Shown here piece by piece: positions 1 to 5,975 of a DNA stretch of 6,889 nt; positions within the stretch are counted from its first letter, which is position 1, and each line of letters starts with the position of its first letter. The notes under the pieces were generated by a model. It had not been told where the DNA came from and made no database searches. It saw only the letters and a program-made list of their open reading frames with translations. Source of the DNA: CAZKFN01 sp964552035 (lineage in GTDB: Bacteria > Bacteroidota > Bacteroidia > Flavobacteriales_E > Vicingaceae); NCBI GenBank assembly GCA_964552035.1, contig CAZKFN010000102.1:1-6889 (forward strand), given 5' to 3'. Both the position numbers and the translations under genes were made by a program.

Positions 1-93
1 AGTTGGGACTTGCCCCAAGAAGAGGGCTTGTACTTTATTCGAATGGAAGATAAGGAAGGGCATTTTGATATTCAAAAAATAATTAAAAATTAA
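1..93 (+). CDS. C-terminal end of a T9SS-exported protein (partial, 5' end off window)
   Basis: The first base starts a codon, and the frame runs 30 codons to TAA at 91-93. The residues read SWDLPQEEGLYFIRMEDK followed by EGHFDIQKIIKN. This is the last part of a type A T9SS sorting domain: a Gly-x-Tyr-(F/V)-(I/V) strand, a turn, then a closing strand ending in Lys-Ile-Ile-Lys. Such domains direct periplasmic proteins through the type IX secretion system to the surface, where they are usually cleaved. The body of the protein is outside the window, so its function is unknown. The next cargo gene starts six bases after the stop, which suggests one transcript. Bases 1-55 are identical to 910-964 in that gene, while the remaining codons differ strongly. 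Confidence 0.8.
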   Translation, partial: SWDLPQEEGLYFIRMEDKEGHFDIQKIIKN

Positions 94-99
94 AATACA

Positions 100-1002
100 A
101 TGAAAAAATCACTATTTATTTTATTCTTTTTATTTTCAGTAGCATCTATAGATGCGCAAACAAATACATTTCCTGTTTTTCCAGAAGGCAATGCAGTTTG
201 GAATTTCAATCTCACTGAATTTTATTTTGGAAATGGTTGCCTTATTGAAGAGCAATATTCCATTGTCATGGAAGGAGATAGTTTGATAAATAATATAAAA
301 TACCATAAACTTTTTATACCTTATGTGCTATCCAATACAGTAGGGTGCGATGATTCCTCTTATATTACTGCTGCTTATAAAGGAGCAGTTAGAGTGGATA
401 GTGTAAACAAAAAAGTTTTTTATATACCGCCTACAAAAAACTCAGAAGAATTACTTTACGATTTTACTTTAGAAGTTGGCGATACTCTTAAAGGATACTT
501 TTCTTCAAACCCCACAAATACCGTTCAGGCAATAGATTCGGTGCTAGTTGACAGCATATATCGCAAGCGTTGGCTAATTGATGATGCTTATTGTGATGGT
601 GCCGCTTATATTATTGAAGGTATAGGTTGTACTTTTGGTCTTGTAGAGGCTATTCCACCTTGCCATATAAATGATATGGCTCGTATTAAATTAGAGTGCT
701 ATCAAGACAATCAACATACATATAATACAAACGGGAGTTGCCAAATTATTACCGCTCTAGAAAAGCGTAAAAATTCCAGGCCTAACTTTAACATTTTTCC
801 CAATCCCACAGCTGGAGCGGTACAAATAGAAAGTGCTGAAAATATACGATACATCTCAGTGTATAACCTACAAGGTCAAAAGGTGCAAGAAATTAACCCT
901 CAAAACAGAAGTTGGGACTTGCCCCAAGAAGAGGGCTTGTACTTTATTCGAATGGAAGATAAGGCGGGGAATACCTTTACAAAAAAGGTTGTTAAGCACT
1001 GA
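100..1002 (+). CDS. T9SS type A sorting domain-containing secreted protein, 300 aa
   Basis: This is a complete secreted protein of unknown function. Residues 1-19 form a signal peptide (Lys-Lys, a Phe/Leu core, cleavage probably after Ile-Asp-Ala). The middle, about 20-220, resembles an uncharacterised Bacteroidota extracellular family. Recognisable marks are the Tyr-His-Lys-Leu stretch (68-71), the Val-Phe-Tyr-Ile-Pro-Pro segment (106-111), Leu-Tyr-Asp-Phe (119-122), Tyr-Arg-Lys-Arg-Trp (154-158) and IIEGIGCTFGLVE (171-183). The C-terminal sorting domain spans about 226-300: it opens with FNIFPNPTAG (230-239), has an inner NLQGQKV strand (256-262) and ends in Lys-Val-Val-Lys-His. Seven cysteines in the mature part fit an exported, possibly disulfide-bonded protein. 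The ATG follows the preceding cargo gene by six bases with no Shine-Dalgarno, which is normal in this phylum. Export by T9SS is well supported; the molecular role is not inferable. Confidence 0.9.
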   Translation: MKKSLFILFFLFSVASIDAQTNTFPVFPEGNAVWNFNLTEFYFGNGCLIEEQYSIVMEGDSLINNIKYHKLFIPYVLSNTVGCDDSSYITAAYKGAVRVDSVNKKVFYIPPTKNSEELLYDFTLEVGDTLKGYFSSNPTNTVQAIDSVLVDSIYRKRWLIDDAYCDGAAYIIEGIGCTFGLVEAIPPCHINDMARIKLECYQDNQHTYNTNGSCQIITALEKRKNSRPNFNIFPNPTAGAVQIESAENIRYISVYNLQGQKVQEINPQNRSWDLPQEEGLYFIRMEDKAGNTFTKKVVKH

Positions 1003-1029
1003 TTTGATGCTAAAATTGTTTTGTTTTTT
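992..1029 (+). terminator. possible weak terminator after the first T9SS cargo gene
   Basis: The arm TTAAGCA (992-998) pairs with TGCTAA (1008-1013), with one bulged A and a 9-base loop that contains part of the TGA stop. A T-rich run (1014-1029, AATTGTTTTGTTTTTT) follows. The geometry fits an intrinsic terminator, but the stem is short and AT-rich. Confidence 0.35.
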
Positions 1030-1112
1030 AAATCAAAATTTACTGCTTAAACCAAAGGATTCTTCCAAGTATAAATAAAAGACTAAAAGCTTCTTCTTTC
1101 TACAATTAGTGA

Positions 1113-1120
1113 TAATTTTG
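1113..1120 (+). promoter_or_regulatory. candidate -7 element (TAATTTTG) for queD
   Basis: TAATTTTG matches the Bacteroidota housekeeping -7 consensus TAnnTTTG exactly. It lies 15 bases before the GTG at 1136. No good -33 TTG is seen 17-23 bases upstream, so the match may be chance in AT-rich DNA. If real, transcription starts near 1126, after the GTG at 1109, so translation could not begin at that codon. Confidence 0.4.
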
Positions 1121-1135
1121 TACAAAAAAATAAGC

Positions 1136-1579
1136 GTGTCAATAATAAGATTAACAAAAGAATTTAGTTTCGAAATGGCGCATGCCTTAATGGGATATAA
1201 TGGACCCTGCAAAAATATTCATGGACATTCCTATTATTTAGAGGTTACAGTAAAAGGAAAAGTAAAAAATGGTAGTTCAGATTCCGATGAGGGTATGGTA
1301 GTTGATTTTGGAGCTATTAAGAGTTTAGTAAAAGCCGAAGTTGTCGATGTTTATGATCATGCCTTAGTGTTAAATGAAAAAATGAATGTAGATAGGGCAA
1401 TGTTTGCATTTTCTGAAAAGTTAATAACACTTTCTTTTCAACCTACTTGTGAGAACTTATTACTTCATTTTGTGAAGTTAATTCAAGCTAAGCTTCCTAA
1501 AAATCTTACACTATCTCGTCTATTCTTAAGAGAAACGGCTACCTCTTATGCCGAATGGCTGTTGGAAGATAATCAATAG
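1136..1579 (+). CDS. queD: 6-carboxy-5,6,7,8-tetrahydropterin synthase QueD (PTPS family), 147 aa
   Basis: QueD converts 7,8-dihydroneopterin triphosphate to 6-carboxytetrahydropterin, an early cytoplasmic step towards preQ0 and queuosine in tRNA. Numbered from the GTG at 1136, the PTPS-fold motifs are present. They are zinc ligands His16 (EMAHAL), His29 and His31 (HGHSY); catalytic Cys25 in a Cys-x3-His-Gly-His arrangement; MVVDF (54-58); the Asp74-His75 pair (YDHALVL); PTCEN (103-107); and Arg132-Glu133-Thr134 near the end, where the pterin-anchoring Glu is expected. The Cys argues against the folate-pathway PTPS-III type, which has Glu there. The frame stays open upstream to a GTG at 1109, but family members usually begin only a few residues before the RLTKEFSFEMAHAL segment, and the candidate promoter overlaps the extra codons. 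No other queuosine gene is in the window. A biopterin-type PTPS is the main alternative. Confidence 0.82.
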   Translation: MSIIRLTKEFSFEMAHALMGYNGPCKNIHGHSYYLEVTVKGKVKNGSSDSDEGMVVDFGAIKSLVKAEVVDVYDHALVLNEKMNVDRAMFAFSEKLITLSFQPTCENLLLHFVKLIQAKLPKNLTLSRLFLRETATSYAEWLLEDNQ

Positions 1580-1581
1580 TT

Positions 1582-1608
1582 TGTTTTTAAAAAATATCCT
1601 TAAAAACA
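1582..1608 (+). terminator. AT-rich inverted repeat just after queD, possible 3' stem-loop
   Basis: TGTTTTTAA (1582-1590) is an exact inverse of TTAAAAACA (1600-1608) around a 9-base loop, three bases after the queD stop. The stem is perfect over 9 bp but nearly all A-T, and no T-run follows it on either strand. It may act as a transcript end or a 3' stabilising hairpin. The element is visible; the role is inferred. Confidence 0.3.
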
Positions 1609-1645
1609 CAGTTATTTAAGTTAAACTTTAGGTTTTAATTATTGA

Positions 1646-1653
1646 TATCTTTG
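1646..1653 (+). promoter_or_regulatory. candidate -7 element (TATCTTTG) for ychF
   Basis: TATCTTTG fits TAnnTTTG exactly and lies 24 bases before the ychF ATG, giving a plausible short leader ending in an A-rich run. The expected -33 TTG is present only as TTA (1621-1623), 22 bases upstream, so the promoter is strong at -7 and imperfect at -33. Confidence 0.5.
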
Positions 1654-1677
1654 CCGCTTTAAAAAAATAATAATATC

Positions 1678-2772
1678 ATGTCTTTAAAATGTGGAATTGT
1701 AGGATTGCCCAATGTAGGGAAATCCACACTATTTAACTGTTTGTCTAATGCAAAAGCACAATCGGCAAACTTTCCTTTTTGTACCATAGAGCCAAACATT
1801 GGAGTAATTACTGTACCGGATGAACGCTTAAATAAACTATCTGAACTTGTAAAACCTGAAAATATACAACCCACTACTATTGATATTGTCGATATTGCTG
1901 GTTTAGTAAAAGGAGCAAGTAAAGGAGAAGGGTTAGGAAATCAATTTTTGGGAAATATCAGAGAGACGGATGCCATTATTCATGTACTAAGATGCTTTGA
2001 GGATGAAAATATTGTACATGTAGATGGGGGTATAAATCCAGTAAGAGATAAGGAAGTAATAGATTACGAGTTGATTTTAAAAGATTTAGAAAGCGTTGAG
2101 AAAAAGTATGAAAAAGCAGTAAGAGCTGCAAAAACAGGAGATAAAGATGCAATTAAAAGTAAGGAAGCGCTAGAAGTTTATCTACAACACTTTGAAGATG
2201 GAAAACCAGCAAGAACAGCTCCAGTAACAGAAGAACAAGCTAAGGAAATACAAGACTTATATTTATTGACCAATAAGCCGGTATTATACTTGTGCAACGT
2301 TGATGAAGCTTCTATTAAAAAGGGAAATAAATATGTCGATGCAATAAAAGAAGCTGTCGCTTCTGAAAATGCTGAAGTATTAGTAGTTGCTGCAGCTTTA
2401 GAAGCAGATATTGCAGAGTTAGACCCTGAGGAACGCCAAGAGTTCCTAGAAGATGCGGGTTTATCTGAGCCTGGTGTTAATAAATTAATCAAAGCGGCCT
2501 ATAAGCTGTTAAATCTAGAAACTTACTTTACTGCAGGAGTGAAAGAGGTTCGCGCATGGACCATTAAAAAAGGGATGACGGCACCTCAAGCTGCGGGAGT
2601 AATTCACACGGATTTTGAAAAGGGTTTTATTAGAGCTGAGGTTATCAAATATGAGGATTGGGTGAAATACGGTTCTGAATTAGCTGCAAAAGAAGCAGGT
2701 AAAATGAACATAGAAGGAAAAGATTATATTGTTCAAGACGGTGATGTGATGCATTTTAGATTTAATGTGTAA
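1678..2772 (+). CDS. ychF: redox-regulated ATPase YchF (OBG-family, OLA1-like), 364 aa
   Basis: YchF is a universally conserved TRAFAC-class P-loop protein that binds ribosomes, prefers ATP to GTP and affects translation and stress responses. The G domain has the P-loop GLPNVGKST (9-17), the NFPFCTIEPNIG switch segment (31-42) and the G3 motif DIAGL (72-76). In place of the GTPase NKxD motif stands NVDE (207-210), the change associated with ATP use. Cys35 sits where the redox-sensitive cysteine of the E. coli protein is, and His114 matches the position reported as catalytic there. A helical insertion (about 130-200) is followed by the C-terminal TGS domain (about 281-364; KEVRAWTIKKGMTAPQAAG, then HTDFEKGFIRAEV). 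The length is typical of the family. ATG at 1678 is supported by the P-loop beginning at residue 9. An A-rich leader replaces a Shine-Dalgarno. Nothing is missing or unusual. Confidence 0.97.
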   Translation: MSLKCGIVGLPNVGKSTLFNCLSNAKAQSANFPFCTIEPNIGVITVPDERLNKLSELVKPENIQPTTIDIVDIAGLVKGASKGEGLGNQFLGNIRETDAIIHVLRCFEDENIVHVDGGINPVRDKEVIDYELILKDLESVEKKYEKAVRAAKTGDKDAIKSKEALEVYLQHFEDGKPARTAPVTEEQAKEIQDLYLLTNKPVLYLCNVDEASIKKGNKYVDAIKEAVASENAEVLVVAAALEADIAELDPEERQEFLEDAGLSEPGVNKLIKAAYKLLNLETYFTAGVKEVRAWTIKKGMTAPQAAGVIHTDFEKGFIRAEVIKYEDWVKYGSELAAKEAGKMNIEGKDYIVQDGDVMHFRFNV

Positions 2773-2942
2773 GTATTTTAAGCTTTGATAATGGCTCTTA
2801 TCGCATTGTTAAAAAGATTCCTTTAAAATCGGTTTACTTATTTTTAAAAGATGCATCTTTAACAGTATTATATATTAACGTAAATTAAGATAAATAGATG
2901 CAGTAAAAGATAAAATGAATGTTAAGTTGGTTAAATAATTGT

Positions 2943-2950
2943 TAATATTG
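2943..2950 (+). promoter_or_regulatory. weak candidate -7 element upstream of the 618-aa cargo gene
   Basis: TAATATTG matches TAnnTTTG at all but one position and lies 22 bases before the ATG at 2973. No clean -33 TTG is found at the usual distance; TTA at 2922-2924 is the nearest. The 200-base gap 2773-2972 otherwise holds a 14-base perfect palindrome (2847-2860) and AT-rich sequence, and no convincing gene. Confidence 0.3.
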
Positions 2951-2972
2951 CATCCAGATAAAAACATTCGTC

Positions 2973-4829
2973 ATGAGGAAATTATTATTTTTATTATTCA
3001 TATTACCTTTTTTAAACTCTGAACTTAAAGCTTCACATATTGCAGGTGGAGAGGTTTATTGGAAATGCTTAAGTAATGGTAAATATGTGTTTTATACCAC
3101 AATTTATGTAGATTGTACCGGAATAGGCTATCTCTACCAAGATGTTTTTTTGAAAATAGTAGGCAACCCTTTACCTAGAAATCAAAACAATCAGCCAATT
3201 GAAAGGATTATTTTAAAGCCTGATTCTAATAGATGGAATAGCACTAATAAAGGGGATTACTCTTATGATTGTATTGTTGGGGATTCGCTTAATAGATTCT
3301 CATGTTCTTCTAAAGATCGAGGAATGATGCAAGCATTTTATATGAAGTCGGGTGAAATTACTTTAAATGGAACACCCCCAACTAATGGATGGGAATTTCA
3401 ATTTATACCTCCATGTTGTAGTCCTAATTATGCTAATGTAATTAGCAGTACAATTATATTTCATTCTACTATGTATAAAAATGGAGATTCTTTAAATAAT
3501 AATACGTGTCTAAATAATCCTCCGGAGTTTATTCAAAAATATAAATACCTGTTTTTATTCTCCGATTCACTAAGAAATATGACACTTAATATCTCGGATA
3601 TGTTTACTGCATCTTCTCCTGATGCAGATTCTTTAACTTTTCATTGGGATAGGGCTTATGAAATCAGACAGGGAAACAATACCCCCGTCCCCGTTTCATA
3701 TAAGCCAGGTTATAAATATGATAATCCCTTTGGAGGAGAATCAATCAACCCCGCCAATGTCGATGCTGTATTAGACCAAAAAACAGGGCAGATTACTTTT
3801 GCTCGCTTTGCCAATTATTCTTATGATAATTTTTTAGTTGTAGTTAGAGCAGATGCATGGAAAGATGGAGAAATATACGCTTCTATTAGCAGAGAAACTC
3901 CTGTTGCTTTAATGAATGGTAGTGGCTTAAATAATAATGGTGCTGTTTTTTATTTTGATAATAATGCATCCAATAGATATGAGGTTAATGTAACTGCTGG
4001 TACAAAAGTTAATCTCTCTATTGAAGTGAGAGACTCCTCAGTTACAACAGGTAAATTAGAAAATTTATGGTTCCATACATATGACTCAGAGATCCTTTCT
4101 GCTGATAGAAATGATACTTCTGCTTGCGACAATCCACCTTGCGCCGTCTATCAGAACTCCACTCCTGTATATGACTCTGCTTTTCAAGAGTATATGCTCA
4201 TAGACTCCTTAATTCAAACCGGTTTTGAATGGCAAACTGAATGTGCTCATTTAGAGGGAAATAAAACGAAAACCTACTATTTTCATATGAAAGCAACAGA
4301 TAATCTTTGTCCATTACCTGGGGAAAATGGAGCCTATATTAAAGTTAATATTCACTCAATAGGATTTAGAGGTATAGAATCTATAAACAAATCCTTGCAA
4401 ACCAAAGATACTTTTGAAACCTATCAATGGATTGATTGTGATAATAATACCTTAATAAGTGGTGCAAACTCAAGGGTTTTTACACCAACAGAAACAGGGA
4501 ATTATGCCGTTGTTGTATCTAATGGTTCTTGTGTGGATACTTCTGAATGTTTTAATTTTAGCTTAACATCATTAGCTAATAGGGAATTAAAAAATAACGT
4601 TCAAATATATCCCAACCCTACTACTGATAAAATTACCATTGCAGTGGATGGAGAATATAAAATCAATAGTGTTAGGGTATTTAATATACAAGGGCAGTTA
4701 ATTGAAGAAAAACAAATTCACATCAGGGATCAATACGATTTTAGGATTAATGCTAAAGCGGGAGTTTACTTTATAGAGCTCACTGATAATAATGGACAAA
4801 AAGCTAATTATAAGCTGATTAAGCATTAA
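2973..4829 (+). CDS. large T9SS type A sorting domain-containing surface protein, 618 aa
   Basis: This is a secreted, probably cell-surface protein of unknown function. Residues 1-20 are a signal peptide ending Leu-Lys-Ala. The mature start SHIAGGEVYWKC (21-32), then GKYVFYTTIYVDCTG (36-50), resembles the N-terminal module of many Bacteroidota T9SS and gliding-associated proteins (typically SHIVGGE plus a Tyr-x-Asp-Cys strand). A second beta-rich part has the pattern of the same module: LDQKTGQITF (267-276), LVVVRADAWKDG (288-299), then ISRETPVALM (305-314). Residues about 483-527 form an Ig-like strand set (YQWIDCDNNTLISGA, FTPTETGNYAVVV, CVDTSEC). The sorting domain is about 537-618 (VQIYPNPTTDKI, VRVFNIQGQLI, KAGVYFIEL, KLIKH). 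The mature region has 14 cysteines, including an adjacent pair at 148-149. The stop overlaps the end of the convergent minus-strand gene by 11 bases. Adhesion or a surface-coat role is possible but not shown. Confidence 0.9.
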   Translation: MRKLLFLLFILPFLNSELKASHIAGGEVYWKCLSNGKYVFYTTIYVDCTGIGYLYQDVFLKIVGNPLPRNQNNQPIERIILKPDSNRWNSTNKGDYSYDCIVGDSLNRFSCSSKDRGMMQAFYMKSGEITLNGTPPTNGWEFQFIPPCCSPNYANVISSTIIFHSTMYKNGDSLNNNTCLNNPPEFIQKYKYLFLFSDSLRNMTLNISDMFTASSPDADSLTFHWDRAYEIRQGNNTPVPVSYKPGYKYDNPFGGESINPANVDAVLDQKTGQITFARFANYSYDNFLVVVRADAWKDGEIYASISRETPVALMNGSGLNNNGAVFYFDNNASNRYEVNVTAGTKVNLSIEVRDSSVTTGKLENLWFHTYDSEILSADRNDTSACDNPPCAVYQNSTPVYDSAFQEYMLIDSLIQTGFEWQTECAHLEGNKTKTYYFHMKATDNLCPLPGENGAYIKVNIHSIGFRGIESINKSLQTKDTFETYQWIDCDNNTLISGANSRVFTPTETGNYAVVVSNGSCVDTSECFNFSLTSLANRELKNNVQIYPNPTTDKITIAVDGEYKINSVRVFNIQGQLIEEKQIHIRDQYDFRINAKAGVYFIELTDNNGQKANYKLIKH

Positions 4830-5130
4830 AAAGACAATCTATAAAATCAGTAAATAGGTGAAATAATAATGCAAATCCAATTAGATTAAAAGGCTTTTTT
4901 AAAAAGAGCAATAGAAAGTAAAGTATTGCTGCATAATAGGAGTGAAGTGGGTGAAACCCAATACTACACCTCTTTGGGTCAAAAATAGGCTCAGCTAAAA
5001 GATGATCTAAGTCAATAAGCATACTCCCTAGGAATATGAGGTATACTTTTAGCCAGTCTTTTTTAAAGAAAAGTTTAGCAATAAAAAAAGGTGCTCCAAA
5101 ATGTAGGAAATAATGAATAAAGATTTGCAT
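4819..5130 (-). CDS. small integral membrane protein, DUF6122-like, 103 aa
   Basis: This is a very hydrophobic inner-membrane protein with about four helices (near residues 3-22, 27-45, 62-78 and 81-100). I recognise the pattern of the Bacteroidota DUF6122 family: IHYFLHF at the N-terminus, MLIDLDHLLAEPIFDP (37-52), RCSIGFHPLHSYYA (54-67) and LLFHLFTDFIDCL (88-100). The polar residues are conspicuous for such a short membrane protein: His6, His10, Asp40, Asp42, His43, Asp51, His60, His63, His91, Asp95 and Asp98. The Asp-x-Asp-His and His-x3-Asp arrangements recall YdjM-type membrane metal-dependent hydrolases, so metal binding is a reasonable guess, but the activity is unknown. It is downstream of the methyltransferase on the same strand (43-base gap) with its own likely promoter. 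Its last 11 bases overlap the end of the convergent secreted-protein gene. Confidence 0.85.
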   Translation of the reverse strand: MQIFIHYFLHFGAPFFIAKLFFKKDWLKVYLIFLGSMLIDLDHLLAEPIFDPKRCSIGFHPLHSYYAAILYFLLLFLKKPFNLIGFALLFHLFTDFIDCLFNA

Positions 5131-5158
5131 CGATAATTTAAGATAAAAATTTCATTGC

Positions 5159-5190
5159 CAAAGATAGGGAATGTTATTTTTTTCTAGCAA
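5159..5190 (-). promoter_or_regulatory. candidate promoter (TTG - 21 bp - TATCTTTG) for the DUF6122-like gene
   Basis: On the minus strand TTG (5190-5188) is followed after 21 bases by TATCTTTG (5166-5159). This fits the Bacteroidota -33/-7 pattern in both boxes and in spacing. The -7 ends 28 bases before the ATG at 5130. The -33 box lies inside the last codons of the methyltransferase gene, so the small gene can probably be expressed independently of it. Confidence 0.55.
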
Positions 5191-5950
5191 TCATTGCCAC
5201 GCCTTTTAATCGTTCTTTATAACTTTCAAAAATAGCTTTCATCTCACGGATTCTCTTTCTCTCCTTGGGATGTGTTAATATGTTAAATGCAATTTTAGAA
5301 GTTCTAAAAAACCCTTCATCTTCTAATATTCTTTTGGGATCAAGCAAAGCAAAAGGAGTAGCCATGACTTCAATTACTTCAAAACCTTGCTCTTCTAGCT
5401 TTCTTCTCCACTCCTTAATAGTTAATGGCCTTGCATTCACTTTAATCGCTTTTGCTAAACCGAGCTGAATGTTCCTTTTAAGTTCTCCATGTAAATCATC
5501 AGGAAAAAGAGCCAACTCATGAATTCCATATAAACCACCAGATTTTAGTATTCTATGAGCTTCACCTATAATTTCAGATTTTCTATGGTCGGCTTGCATG
5601 GTCAGCATAGCTTCTCCATAAACTTTGCTAATTGAGCTTTCTTTCAAACCTGAATCCGCAGCACCTTTATTAATGATTGTAACTTTTCCATTGTTATACT
5701 GCTTCATTAATTTTTTGGCAGCAGTACGGTTAATTTCAACTCCTGTAAAACTTTTAGGATTATTTTTTAAGGTAAGTTTCGTCGTTATCCCAATTCCTGG
5801 AGCAAATTCAACAACGTCATCTTCTATATTTATATTTAGCTTTTTAATTAAATTCTCTGAAAGTAGTCTTCCTCCAGGTCTTAAAACTTTCTTTCCCATT
5901 TTAGCTAATAACCAATGTCCTTGGTCATAATTCATTACTTCGTATCCCAT
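5174..5950 (-). CDS. class I SAM-dependent methyltransferase, 258 aa, substrate unknown
   Basis: This is a cytoplasmic methyltransferase with the Rossmann-like SAM fold. Motif I is VVEFAPGIGITT (46-57), an acidic residue plus Gly-x-Gly loop that holds SAM. The strand-2 acidic residue that binds the ribose is Glu72 in TGVEIN (69-74). Later strands include YGEAMLTMQADHRKSE (111-126) and the post-motif helix and turn AHRILKSGGLYGIHEL (131-146). The distinctive N-terminus (GHWLLAKMGKKVLRPGG, 11-27) and a C-terminal region with VNARPLTIKEW (171-181), the LLDPKRILEDEGF stretch (202-214) and FNILTHP (222-228) match a widespread uncharacterised bacterial family in the Methyltransf_11/25 superfamily. 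Length fits that family. ATG at 5950 is used; an ATG at 5935 (Met6) would also keep all motifs. A promoter-like element precedes it, and the lptD stop is 103 bases upstream. The substrate cannot be told from sequence. Confidence 0.88.
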   Translation of the reverse strand: MGYEVMNYDQGHWLLAKMGKKVLRPGGRLLSENLIKKLNINIEDDVVEFAPGIGITTKLTLKNNPKSFTGVEINRTAAKKLMKQYNNGKVTIINKGAADSGLKESSISKVYGEAMLTMQADHRKSEIIGEAHRILKSGGLYGIHELALFPDDLHGELKRNIQLGLAKAIKVNARPLTIKEWRRKLEEQGFEVIEVMATPFALLDPKRILEDEGFFRTSKIAFNILTHPKERKRIREMKAIFESYKERLKGVAMIARKK

Positions 5951-5975
5951 AATTATTTTCTTATTTAGAACGATT

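Noticed and set aside
833..1078. Open frame of 81 codons overlapping the end of the first complete cargo gene
   Set aside because: It is in another frame over the sorting-domain codons and the following gap, has no recognisable protein features, and reads through the repeat in a frame that makes no domain sense.
1659..1874. Minus-strand open frame of 71 codons over the start of ychF
   Set aside because: It is antisense to the strongly conserved P-loop region of ychF and shows no protein family features.
2178..2492. Minus-strand open frame of 104 codons inside ychF
   Set aside because: It is antisense to the helical part of ychF, and its Ser/Ala-rich composition is typical of a shadow frame.
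2787..2802. Hairpin GATAA-N6-TTATC as a ychF terminator
   Set aside because: The stem is only 5 bp and AT-rich, with no T-run after it.
2791..2826. Possible 11-codon peptide (MALIALLKRFL) after ychF
   Set aside because: It is too short to distinguish from chance, has no convincing promoter, and its ATG lies in a small weak hairpin (GATAA/TTATC).
3950..4132. Minus-strand open frame of 60 codons inside the 618-residue cargo gene
   Set aside because: It is antisense to a well-supported coding region, with no promoter or family features.
4886..4910. A/T runs around GCTTTTTTAAAAAGAGC as a terminator for the large cargo gene
   Set aside because: They fall within Phe/Leu/Lys codons of the DUF6122-like gene and do not form a GC-containing stem followed by a T-run.
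5265..5930. Two plus-strand open frames (5265-5468 and 5625-5930) opposite the methyltransferase
   Set aside because: Both are shadows of the methyltransferase gene. The hydrophobic translation of the second comes from antisense reading and not from a real membrane protein.
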